Shown here in pieces: positions 46,301 through 58,900 of a DNA stretch of 64,000 nt (positions are counted from its first letter, which is position 1; each line of letters begins with the position of its first letter). Made by a program: the position numbers and the translations under genes. Source of the DNA: Symbiodinium kawagutii (Eukaryota > Sar > Dinophyceae > Suessiales > Symbiodiniaceae). The notes under the pieces are model-generated. The model worked only from the letters and a program-made list of their open reading frames with translations. It made no database searches and was not told the origin of the DNA. The stretch covers positions 26,866 through 90,865 of the forward strand of contig VSDK01009435.1 of the NCBI GenBank assembly GCA_009767595.1, written 5' to 3'.

Positions 46301-49300
46301 TGGTGTTTAACCATCCACTTGCAACTCCTAAATTTCCAAGGCTACTAATAATCAAGCTGGTGATTAATCATCCACTCCAGCTGGTCGTAAAAACATCCAC
46401 TCCAACTTATGAACCATTGTGGAATAATATCATGTGGCTACTAAGAAGCCAGAATCTTACCGAGCCTACTTGCTACAATCATGTGGCTGAGCCTACATTG
46501 TTAGACTTGGTTCATAACCATGTTGGTTAACTATATCTATGTTTAATAAGATCTAGGGTTAATTGGATCCCCGTATTAGCTCTATGTTCTTCACTCATAA
46601 TTCACAATATATAGATAATAAGTGCATCTGATGTCTAATCATACTGTGGTTATCTAATAAGTAGTGAGATATTAAGTACCATATTTGATGTATAATCATT
46701 GTTCACTTGTTGAAAGTACTAAGAATACTGTCATCATCCATCATTACCCATCATTATTTTCCCTATTATTGGTTGGTGATTATCCCCCATGAACGTTGGT
46801 TGGTCAAGAGCTTGACCCATAGCCTAGTCATGTTGCTGTGGGTCAAAGCACCGTACCCCTTGTTCCCCCATCGCTAACCATGGTTTTCCCTATAGTTTTG
46901 TTGGTGAACTTATCCCCATGAACATTGGTTGGTTCACTGCTTGACCCATAGCCATATACAGCTGGTATATCCCCCACTATTGTTGGTTATTGTCCCCTAC
47001 TATTACCCATTAACCAGCCAGCTACAGCAACCATTGTTGGTTGGTTGGTTAACTGCTTGACCCAGCTCGCCATGTAGCTACCAAGGCAAGTGGAAGATTT
47101 GATGTCTTTGGACTTCGACGTTCTGACGCAGACGGAGGACTTCCTCGAGGAGTTGGTGCCGCGGCGAGCCGGGGCAGCTGGGGCGATCTTCGTTGGTTGG
47201 ATGTGCCCCCAGTGCCGCCAAGGCGGTGGAAGAGTCACCAGCAGTGGTGGGTTTTTGTGACAGTTGATGGCCAACCAGGTGGTAGTTGATGACCTGTGAC
47301 AATTGATGGCCAACCGGTTCATAGTTGATGGCTAAGCGGTTGATGAATGAGAGATCCTGATCACCAACCAGTTGATGAATGAGAGATCCATATAAATCTG
47401 ACCAACCAGTTGCTGTTTCATGATATTTCGACTACTGCTCGTGGTGATCAAGTTGATAAACAAGAGATCCATAGAACATTCTAGAACTATATACCCTTCC
47501 TATCTAATCCCTGGCTAGTGAAACTTGTTGCGGCTTATGAACAGATGGATCTACCCTTGCAGAAAAGACAACGATGCTGATATTCCATTTCTATCTTGAC
47601 GGGAGGGGTTGGCTCTCAATAAGTAATCGGTTCCTTTTTGCCATGAAGCTTATGCAACGTCATGGTAGTTGTTTTTTTTTTTTTTTTTTCCGTTGGAATG
47701 ACAGATTTGAACTGACTTTATTTTGTCGGGCTTAAGCCACTGGATGGTCATTTGAAGGCGGATATGCCAAGCGGAGGGATCGAGGTCATCAGAAATTAAT
47801 GCTGAACCATCTCCACTTAAACCATAAGCTGTTGCTTTCTCTTCCCATATAGAGGGTTTGTCAAGGTGAATCTCTGAATCTCCCACTACAAGAGAACAAA
47901 AACTCAGGCATGCTGGCATCACTGCTTTCTGGTTGACGATATTACCTTCACAAAGCCTTGCTTTGCTGCGTGAAGAACAGCATCAATCAGATAAGGTAGG
48001 GTCCTTCTCCCTATCCGGGGTGGACACTAAGTGGCCCACGAACAAACCAGGGCGGTGTAAGCCATGAACGGCGAGAGATGGAGCTACTACAGAGCTGTTG
48101 GTCGATCCCCGTACAGCTCTGGTTCAATCTGTATGATGGTCAACTTGCAACAGTTCAACCAGTAGGAGAAATTGCGAACAGGACCTGTTTTTCCAATGAT
48201 CAAACAATGATTCCAATGATCTTGGACAAGGTGGTTGGTGGTTTTAAACTCTTCTTATTTTCCCCCCATACTAACCAAGGGTTGGTTGGTGGACTCATAT
48301 TTGTCATAGGGGTTGAAACCACCCAACAGTATAGTTTGAAGCAAGCCGGAATCAGCTCTGAAGCAACGATACCAACCACTGGGATGAACCTCACGGTATC
48401 CATGCTGACATCCTCGTCCCGGCTGGACTCAACTCGTCAGTAGTCAACGATCATCATGAAAAGTGGTTGACGCTATGATTTGTTGTAAGATACCCCAACC
48501 CTAATAGATTGTAGGTTCATAGACCAACCCCAAGATGATTTGGATACCTCAACCCAGCACCCACAGGGACTCGCATGGTAGATGTTACCAGTGGTTGACC
48601 GCTTCCAGCTGCCCTTGTCAGTCCGCTGCTTGGGGCCTCGTCCTCCGAGGTCCCTGACATCCTAAGACACGCTGGATGTCGCTGGGCTGCTACGGCTCCC
48701 ATCGCAGCAAGCCGATGTGTGAAACGCACGTTCGCAGCAGATGCCCATGTCGCAACAGACATCCCTGGGCTTAATTAGATAAACTAATGCTTGATCAATG
48801 GCTATGGTTGTTCAATGATGAACAATGATGATTAACGTTGAATGATGGTTGATCAATAATTTGCTCATTATGAGTAGCGAGGCTATCTGATCATTGCGGG
48901 GACGTTCCGCAGAATGCGCCGATTCCGGTGGCAATAAACCTCATAAACTCTTGAATTCACTACTTCCTGCCATTTTTTTGTGAAAGCCGATCAACTCAGC
49001 CAAGTAAGCAAGATCCAAACATGGTCCAGTCACAGTTTTCAAGGGCCAAGTTCTGCGCCATGGAACATTTGAATGCAACAAGCAGAGCCTTGGTGAACTT
49101 ACCCTATGTGCTGCAGCAATAGCAGAGCGAGGTGAAACTTTGACAAGGTGTCAAGATTCAAGATGTTGGCATGCTTGCCATGGCCTTTCTTTATTTCTGG
49201 TTGATTCTGATAGGCACAGTTTCCCAAGTTATGATTGGAGTTGGAATTTCATCCTGGATTCTAGGAATATTATTGATATGGGCCGCTATTGACCATCATC

Positions 49301-52300
49301 AACCATTATTCAACCATTATTTGCCACGGTTAACCATTGCATTTGCAGATGTTGGCAATGTTCCGCCAGATTCGAGCTGTCGACCCCACCAGTAGTTGAA
49401 AAGCAAATTGTGACTTGGTTGACATCCAGAGTTTTACCTCCAATACTGATCAATACCAACCACTATTCGCCATTACTAACCCTTATATTAACCATCAACC
49501 ATCATAAAGATCAAACTCCACCAAGAACCAGCACGAACCACCATATTCGACCACTGAAAAGTCTCGCCCCAATGGTGGTTCTGAACCGTTTTTTCGCCAT
49601 GGATCAGCTGGTCCACGGGGAGCACGGCATCGCTGAGGCATCGAAAACTGCAAGATCCCAGCTGAGTTGTTACCCGTTTGGGCCGAAGCGGTTCACAAAG
49701 GCTATCGCATCTTGCTTTGCAGCTGCCCACGCGAGGGTGGGCCATGGATGTAGCTGTGGCCATGGAGGGTTGGAGCAAGGTGAGGGGCTACCCAAGGCTG
49801 AACGGAACCCCAACATGAGGCTTAATTGGCTTGGGGGGTTTCAGCTGTGTCAACCCAACCAATTGGGATGATGACTTCCAATCGACGAGCATATAGGGAA
49901 CCAACATGAACCAACCACCTAGTTGGATCGAAGTGGACAAAGATCAAGCCAAGAAGGCATAGGGCAGTTGACAATATCTGTTGTTCGGGGCGATTTTCCT
50001 GGCTTTGCCATAGGAATAGGAGGAGTTGGAGTCGGGTGAGGTCCGATCCTGTAGAATTCAGGGAACCGTAGGAAGCCTTGGGGGACACACAACTTTGTAG
50101 TGCTTATTGAGCTGGTTATACATGATAATGGCTAGCTATGGTTGATTCCTGGTGAAGAGTGATCATTGGAATCATGGATAATGGCAAAGCCATACTGACC
50201 ATGTGTATGGGGGTCAGTTTCCCCAGCTTGTGGACGGTTTGTTGCCATGGTTCTATGCCAGTTGGAACCTCAGCTGCCCAGGTTGACCACCGGGGATGCT
50301 CTCAGCTGAGGTGAAAATCCCTTCCACAGCTTCTTCCACGGATTCGGTGTGTACCAGCCGCCTGGCAACTGGGGAACCGCGCTCCCGAAACCTGGACCTG
50401 CCAGGATCACCAACATGCGGGGATCACCGCGCCCGACTCAGAAATCGATTGGATGTGCTGCAAGTCTGGTGTTCTTCGGGTCAATGTCGGCCATTCAAAG
50501 CTTCAAACTGCAGTGCGTCGGAATCCAAGAGGTTGCACTTACAAATGATAGTGTTTTCCGTCAAGTTATGAGTGGGTCTTCCAACACTGGGAAGACAAAT
50601 ACGTTCCATGATGTTCTACTATTTTTTTTCCGCGAATGAGTAGGGTCTCCAAATTTGACAACATACCTGGTGTTGTTGCACAACGGTCCTCGGGATGACC
50701 GCATCAATCTGATATCAACCAACGGTGGCCTCGTAGATGTCCTTGCCTGGGGAAAAAAAGGGCTATTGGAGGTGAGAGGTATAGGTGAAATATGGCTATG
50801 AGTCAAGCACTTCACCAACCAAGTTGATGGGGGATGATAACCAACCATTTTTATAGGAAAAACAATGGTTAATGACAGGGGAATCAGGGGGACAAAGGGT
50901 TTGACCCACAGCTATATGTTGAAATATATGGGTGTTTCTCGAAATAGGGGTACCCCAAATCATCTATGAATAGTTATCTATATAGAAATGAAGCTACCAT
51001 TTTTTGGGGTCCGCCCATTTTGAGAAACACCCATATCTGAACCACTATTAAGTATTAAAGCAAGGTTGAAATGTCTACTTGGAGATGCCCAGCTTCACCC
51101 TTTAGCTCCAGAGCAAAAGCAATTTCAATGTCAACCTCAGGGAATTGCTCATGCTCACTATTCCCAACTTGTTAAGCGTTGCCATTCGAGTCGAAAGCAC
51201 TCACAAAATAAAATGCCGAGTCTTCAGCCGCGTGGCCATTTCCATGAGATTGGCAAGGATGCTAAGTCTAACCATTGATGGATCAGCTTTACCATGGCAA
51301 TCATTTGGCAGTGGGTCAGTTCACCCTTAGTCCCCCTCGTTCCCCCATCATTAACCATGAGTTTCCCCATAGTTTGTTGGTTATTAGCCACCATGAAATT
51401 GGTTGGTGAAGTGCTTGACCCATAGCCTTATAGTTGGTATATCCCCTCTAGTTGTTAGTTGTTATGCCCTATCATTAGCCATTAACCAGCTAGGGATCAC
51501 CAGTGGTTAACTGCTTGACCCAGCTGGCCATGTTGCCCAGCAGCTGGTTGCTGGTCGCCCCCTGCGACGAGGATGTGCTTCCACCAGCTGAGTTTGATCG
51601 ACACCTTCAGCGGCCTCACCGCCACGGAGGCAGTGAGCGGCCGCGAGCACGTGGCCAGCGAGCCGCTGTGTAGATGATGATGTTGATGCGTATTGTTTGG
51701 CGTTTTTCAATATTAACCAATGGTGATCCCTAGCTGGTTAATGGTGAATGATGGTTGATGGCTGAATGATGGTTGATGCCTATTGTTTGGCGAGTTGGGT
51801 TAATATTAGCCAACCATTGATAGTTGATGACGGTTGAATGATGGTTGAATGATGGTTGATGGTATTGTTTGGCGAGTTGAGTTAATATTAACCAATGGTG
51901 ATCCCTAGCTGTTTAATGGTTGATGATAGGGGATATAAATTGGCAACTAGAGGGGATATACCAACTATTTATGGCGAGTTGGGTCAATACGAACCAACCA
52001 ATCATTGGGGATAAGTTCACCAACAATTATAGGGAAAACAATGGCCAATAATATTGATCAATAGGCTTATTCGGTGTTTTGATATGTTTTATTCAATCTC
52101 AATAAAAGTGTATGGAGTAGCATTAACTTTGTACAGATTGTGTTCTCTTTCCTTGCATGCATGTGTATGTTCTATGTTTTGATATATGGATAGCGGATTT
52201 TTTTAATTTGCACACGAAACATGTACAAATGTATCAATTGAGTGCCACATGTTTGAACGTGATGTGTCCACCGTCCAGATAGCCAGTAAAAGATCTTCCC

Positions 52301-52952
52301 CGCAGTATCAACCTTGACCACCCTCATGTGAAATAACGAGTCTGATTATGCACTTGATTCTTTGAAAGCCAGATGTAGAATATCAAATGTCAAACTTGAA
52401 GGCACGTGATTTCTTCGCAGTGGCATCATGAACTGTGTGCAAACACAACAGTCATGAGGTTGCTTGCGCAGGGTTGAACAGCTGTCCGCGGGACGACTTT
52501 ATTACGATTTTGTCGCTATGCGGCTTTGCTGAAACATCCCTTCATTTTGCACCTTAGCATTTTGATTAGGCCTCAGAAGTTTTGGATCCTCGCATCACTC
52601 ATCCCAATTTCAGTTGATATATTGGTGATCAAACTCCTGAGTGCTTGTAAACTCACAATGGTCACCAGCTTCGGAATGAATTGGTCAGCAACTTTCAGTT
52701 GATCCATTGGTTCTCATTGGTGCATCGTAAACTCAGTGTAACCAGCTTCACCCATGGACCCGTCCTTGTTCAGGGCTTCGGACTTCTGGTTGCCTCGCTG
52801 TGCCATGACATCGATCATCCAGGACTGGAACAGTGGCATCCGAGTTGGGTGGGCTTGAGATGACCTGAGGTTTCACTGGATGGCACCGGTGATGTTAACA
52901 AACCAGTAACTCACCATGATGGTGATGATGATGAGGATGCTGATGCTGCTGC

Positions 52953-52989
<37 letters not shown>

Positions 52990-55900
52990 CATGATCATGA
53001 TGATGATCATGATCATGATCATGATCATGATCATGATCATGTTGATGATGATGATAATGATGAAGATAACGATGATGACGATGATGATTAACCTCAACAT
53101 GATCAGCCTGTAACCAACCATCAATCACAGCTTATTCCTTCGTCTCCCCCTAGTGACTGACTTGCTGAATTCGCACAGCCAGGTGTGACGAATGGCTATT
53201 TGATCAGGCCGCACCGGAGCTGATTCATCCACAGCAGCAGTTGCAGCGCAGGATTTTGGTTGATGTTTTTTGACTTCCGAGTCGGGGTTGATATTGGTGA
53301 TCACTCAATATTGATAGTTGATAGATTCACATGAAAAATATCAATGACTTGCATGGTTCGCAATAGTTTTATAGATGGATTTTCTGTTCACACAGTCATG
53401 ATTGCCAATGATTTATGAACCTGTGGCCAATAGATGTGTCTTTAACAGAATCTCTACCAGTCATGATTTGTTGAGGCTAAGTACTCATTGGCCAGGGATC
53501 CAGGCTTGCGCACGGCACCTCTGGTGTCAGGCAACAAGATGACCTGGCCTTGCGCTACAACGATGTGTCGGTCCTGGAGAACCACCACGCGTCCCTGGGA
53601 GCCGTGCGAAGATCGAGTCCCGGCTCGTGGTGATCGAACCATCATGATTTGGCTAGCTGGGTCAAGCAGTTAACCAACCAATTTCATGGTGTATAATAAC
53701 CAACAATAACAGGGAAAACAACCTGGTTAATGATAGGGGAACCAGGGGGACTAAGGGTTTTGACCCACTGCCATTTGATGAATCAATTCCTTGGTTATCA
53801 TGAGAATAGTAGGGGATATCAACCAGCAATAGTAGGATAACAAACAAGGAAACAACCACCAATAATGGTAATCTACTGATATTTGATAGGTTATAACATA
53901 ACATAATAGTAGTAGGGAAACAACTGGCAATATGGGTAAACCCGTGGTTGGTAGTGGATAATAATGTTTTTTTTCTCTGGTTATCATCATAATTAATGTA
54001 GATTAGTAGGGGACAACAACCAACAATAGTATGGTTAAGCAACTACTGGTTGGTGGTTTTGAACATTTTGTTTATTTTCCCTAGTAATTATTAACAACTG
54101 GTTGGTTGACTAATATTTTTCATAGGGGTTGAAACCACCAACCGGAGCATTGTTGTCAACTCTTATCAACGGTTCATGATCCAATGTTCCACACTTATAT
54201 GAACCATTCATGATCCAATCATCAACACTTAGCAGCCAGTCTGATCCCCTTCTCAGCCATGAACGATGCAACTATCAACTATTGTGATCCACTTCTCAAC
54301 CGTTGATGATTCCTTTATCAACATTTGTCAACATGTATCAATCATTCATGATCGCACTATCAATCATTGCAATCATCCGAACATCATCAGCAATTCACTG
54401 GCGGTAGTATTCGTCAACGGTGCGCAGTGCAAGGTTTAATACACAGCTCCCCTTTTGGCTGGTGTCAACAGCAGCTTTTGGACAGGTGGCAATGGCAGGT
54501 CACCATTAACCTCAATTAACCTTTTTGAGGGTTACCATCAATAACAAACCAATTAGGTAACTAATGGTTTACCAAGAACCATTCTTGGTTCGCCATTCAT
54601 TTTTACTATAACTATTAATGGTTGCCATTGTCTACATTAATGGTTAAAATGAAATGTAACCTTTATAGTTGACCATTGATTCACCCTTAATTGACCATTC
54701 ATTCTGATCCCTTTCACTCTGGGCATGATTAGTTGATGAACCAGCATTAGCCAGTTCTGTTTAATAGTGGTTTATGCTTGATGATAGATGATAAGAACCA
54801 ACGAGAATATTCTAATCATTCTAACCTTACTGGTTATTATCACCTATTCTCAACCATTCACCATCAATAGTTGACAATAGGTGATAACCATTCGAATTAC
54901 CCTTTGGTCAACTAACCTGGCAATGGATCTTTACCCTTTTTTCTGGTGAAACCCTGGGAAACCACAAATGAATGGTTGAATTTCCATGGCCAGGTTAGTT
55001 TACCAGAGGGTATAACCATTGAAGGGTAACCATTGACCATTCTGAACCATTCGAATCTTCCCGTGGATGGCCCATCAGGTCGGTCGCCTGCACCATTCTG
55101 CGCGGCGAGAAGACCAACATCAGCAGCGGTTTGGAGAAAGTGGAGCAGGTGCGTTGCAGCAGGGCATGTCGTGAATCGTTGCTGGAGGTGCGTTCGCAGT
55201 CACTTGTGCTATATATTCTTACCCTTCTGGAGACTAAAGCCAGGCCCCGTCAAGGTACGAGTATCCCAATACGGAACTGATCACGCAACCGCTTAGAGGC
55301 TCTATAGTAGCTTCCAGGAGTGTAAGAATTATACTGCTCAACATTGACTCATTGACCGTCCCCATTTGTTACTGTTGTTAAGCATCATCAACCACGAAGA
55401 ACCATCACCGATGAGAGCCTAAATACTAATTACTAACAACCATTCTTGCCATGGTTTCCAATGATCGATCTGATATCCACCAGTAAGCATTAATTAAGAA
55501 CAATCACTGAACATAAAGGATCATTAGTCAACAGAAACCAATACCATTCAACAGCAATCAATGACCACCACAATCTGACAACCATTTTGGTCATCAAACA
55601 TTACCCATCAGCATTACTCGCCACTACCATCGAACCCACTACCGCCGCCCTGTTCGCTGTTGGCCGCAGCTCGCAGCTGTGCGTTCCCTCGCCTGGTGCA
55701 GGGGGTCTTTCGCAAGAGCATCATCAAGGCCATCTTGGCCACGGCTGCTGGGATGAGAGATGAAGCAACCGGATGCCATGGCTTTGGGAGTCATGGTGAT
55801 GATATGGCGAGCTGGGTCAAGCAGTTAACCAACCAACCAACCATGGTTAACTAGCTGGTTAATGGGTAATAATGGGGGATGATAGTAGGGGATATACCAG

Positions 55901-58900
55901 CTATATATGGCTGTGGGTCAAGCAGTTAACCAACCAATTTCATGGTGGTTATTAACCAACCAACTATAGGGAAACTAATGGTGAATGACAGGGGAACCAG
56001 GGGAACTAAGGGTTTTGACCCACTGCCATATGATGCTAGTCATTGGTGCTTCTGATGGTTGATAGGTGGTTAAATTACCACAGCTTGTCAATAATGGGTG
56101 ATTCTTAAGTGGTGGTTAAATAATGGTTGATTCAAATTGTTATTTGGTGGTTGGCGATGAATATTCCGATGGTTCTAGTGGTCATAATGCGTTGCCCAGC
56201 AACAGATTTGGGCATTCACACAGAGCTAGTGATCACTTGAAATGAGAGCAGGGGATTATTCAGCATTGATAATTGTGCTTTCTTAAGATAGGGACCCCCC
56301 AAAATAGATGTTTTATTTCATTGTAATAATAACAAACTGGATGATTTGGGGGTACTCCTATCTTGAGAAACTACCATATGCTGCAATAAACTGAACACTT
56401 CTCTGCAGTTTCGAATTCCGCAAGGTTTTTGCGCCCTCAGAGTGTTTTGGTCACGCGAACAACTGATTCCTAACGATGGATACAGTAGGGATTAGTTCAC
56501 CAACTTTGTGGGTCTACCATGGCTATATCCCAGGGAACTTAAATAAACTAACCCTTTTTTCTGCACATCCATAGAACATCCACCAGCTGAGCTGGGTGTT
56601 GGTTGATCATTTGCAGATGCCACGGCAGCCGAGGACATGGCGCATCACCAAGGTCTTTGCCAGAAACTCATAGGCACCGGAGCTTGTGTGACTCCAAGTA
56701 CTTGGTTGAAAAGTCCAAAGACAATGCGAAATTCTAATGTGGTGAAGTTGCTCATGGTTGTTACCGAATCAATAAAACAATTCTGCTAGACAGAGAACAC
56801 ACACACACATGTTTATGTTTGAAATAGATAATTGTAATAGATACAACTAGATACTGAAGAAACATGGTATTGGTAGTTGTCATATAGACCAACCAGCCAT
56901 GATGCACAAATTGCAACAACTATCGGCAAAGAACACGCAGACATAGCAACCTGAACAGTAGCCGTGGGGAGAGGGTGAATCCACGATTTGTGTACTGTGC
57001 TTGCCACATGTTTCTTCTGACAAGCAAGTAATGCCAAAATACCTGTAGGCTTCCAGGGTGGTCGGCTTCCAGCTTCTTAGTTGTCAATTCTAGCTTGACC
57101 TGTCTGATATTTATCAAAAACGAGTTGTACCTTTTCAAGTGAAGAGATTTAGATATGCTTGGCTCCCTGACTGAAGTAAGCTGGCCCTTTTTCTCCCTCA
57201 GTTTGGCTTGATTCGTTTCGATAGCAAGTAAGAGATCATGCGCATTTGTTACTTATTAACGAACAGATTGCCAGGGTATGATTCGAATCCAACTGATGAT
57301 TGCAGCGCACAGAGGTTCTTTTTTCCTTTCGCAAACTGTTTGAACAGTCTTCATTCAGCTCAGCTGAGGTGGGCCCATGAAGTCTTGCTGCTGCCCCTGC
57401 TGTTGTTGTTGTTGTTGTTGTTGTTGTTGTCATTGTTGTTTCTCAATGTGTTTGTGGTGGGTTTTAACGACCTACCAGGTATATCAGATATTAGAATAAT
57501 CCAATTCTTTGGGCAACATGACAGCATGGCCTGTTGTTCGGGTCATGCTACTGACATGTAGACTCATGTTGAGGCTGTGTATCATTTCAGAACGAAAAGC
57601 ATGGCTACTTTGACTTGTGCCAAGCCCCGCACTGGTGCAGGTTGTCCAAACTCCGAGCAATTCCAAGCCACTGCTGCTTTGCTGCAAAGGGACACCGCTG
57701 ATCTTGTTCACAAGTTCCTGGTTTAGTGGTGAACAGTGAACCGTTTAATGTTAAACATTGTTGTAGATAAAAACATTAAAATCGTAAACACCATTTTTTT
57801 CATAATAAACACCGTTTATTCCAATCAATTCTTATTGTTGGTGTTTGTTATTTCAAATTGATTGGAATCCGTTCCAACATTGTTTATTCAATAATTGCTT
57901 ATTCCAATCATTGATTGTTGGTGATCCATTGTTGTCAATGGTCAAAACTCCAGAGGTTGGTTGTCCATTGCTACTGACCACTCCACGACTGCGATGATCA
58001 TCATAATCAGCACATCTCACAATGGATGTGGCTGTTGATCATTGCAATGGGTGGCTGTTGCCATGTTTGCCTCCTCGGGTATTCTAAGTTTTAATTACAT
58101 CCATTCACATCCAGTCACTATTCACTCCACTTCATTTGATGCCATATATATCATGTACACTGCACTTCCAGTGTGGATGATGTTATCAGGATCAGCCCGC
58201 CCCGCTTCTACCTGCTGGGGCTTCGCTCAGGTGGCTGACGATTCACAGTTTCTGATGAACGTTTGCATCCACGCAGCGGACCCTTATCGTGGGTCAGCAC
58301 CAGGGGTGAGAGAGGTGCTTTACAATACTACCAATGGAACCCTCATGTCCAGGGCAGCTCCAAGCAGCCCCCAATTGACTCTCTGTTATGATGCGTCATG
58401 AGGCTTCACGTATCGATAGTGCTCAATTGTTGGTCGCTATATTGCTGGTTGTTAATCGGTTGATAATATGATTGCTGGTCATCCTGGTTCAACTTTTGGT
58501 TGATATTGCTGGTTCAGAACAGAGGCTTGGTGTGAGACTCATAGCGACCACAACCAGCTGCAGGTTGGGGCTGGAGCCACTGTTGGGTCCCATGATCCCA
58601 TGGTGTCTCCGAGTCTTCCACCTGTCCCTTACGAAATCCTGGCAATGCGAGGACTTGTCTGCTCAAGTGCTGAAGTGGGAGACAGCCAGAAAATGGGAAG
58701 AGCCGCTCAGCAGCATGGTGTACAAGTGTCCGATGCGCTGATCGGTGCTTGGTGGTGAGCCAGTTGATGATCAACGTCACGACGGGTAGAAGACTCAGTA
58801 CCAGCCAGCTGGACGTAAACACAACAGCCACAGTTGTAGAAGGTGGGCCCCCAGAAGTTAGATTCGTACCCCCGATGAGTTCGCTATCAAGCATGTCAGT

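Noticed and set aside
52873-53128. Poly-Ile/His/Met ORFs
   Set aside because: Microsatellite artefacts in a PDE intron.
57236-57561. ORFs with poly-Thr or poly-Leu tracts
   Set aside because: Produced by the TTG microsatellite at 57405-57432; no splice support.
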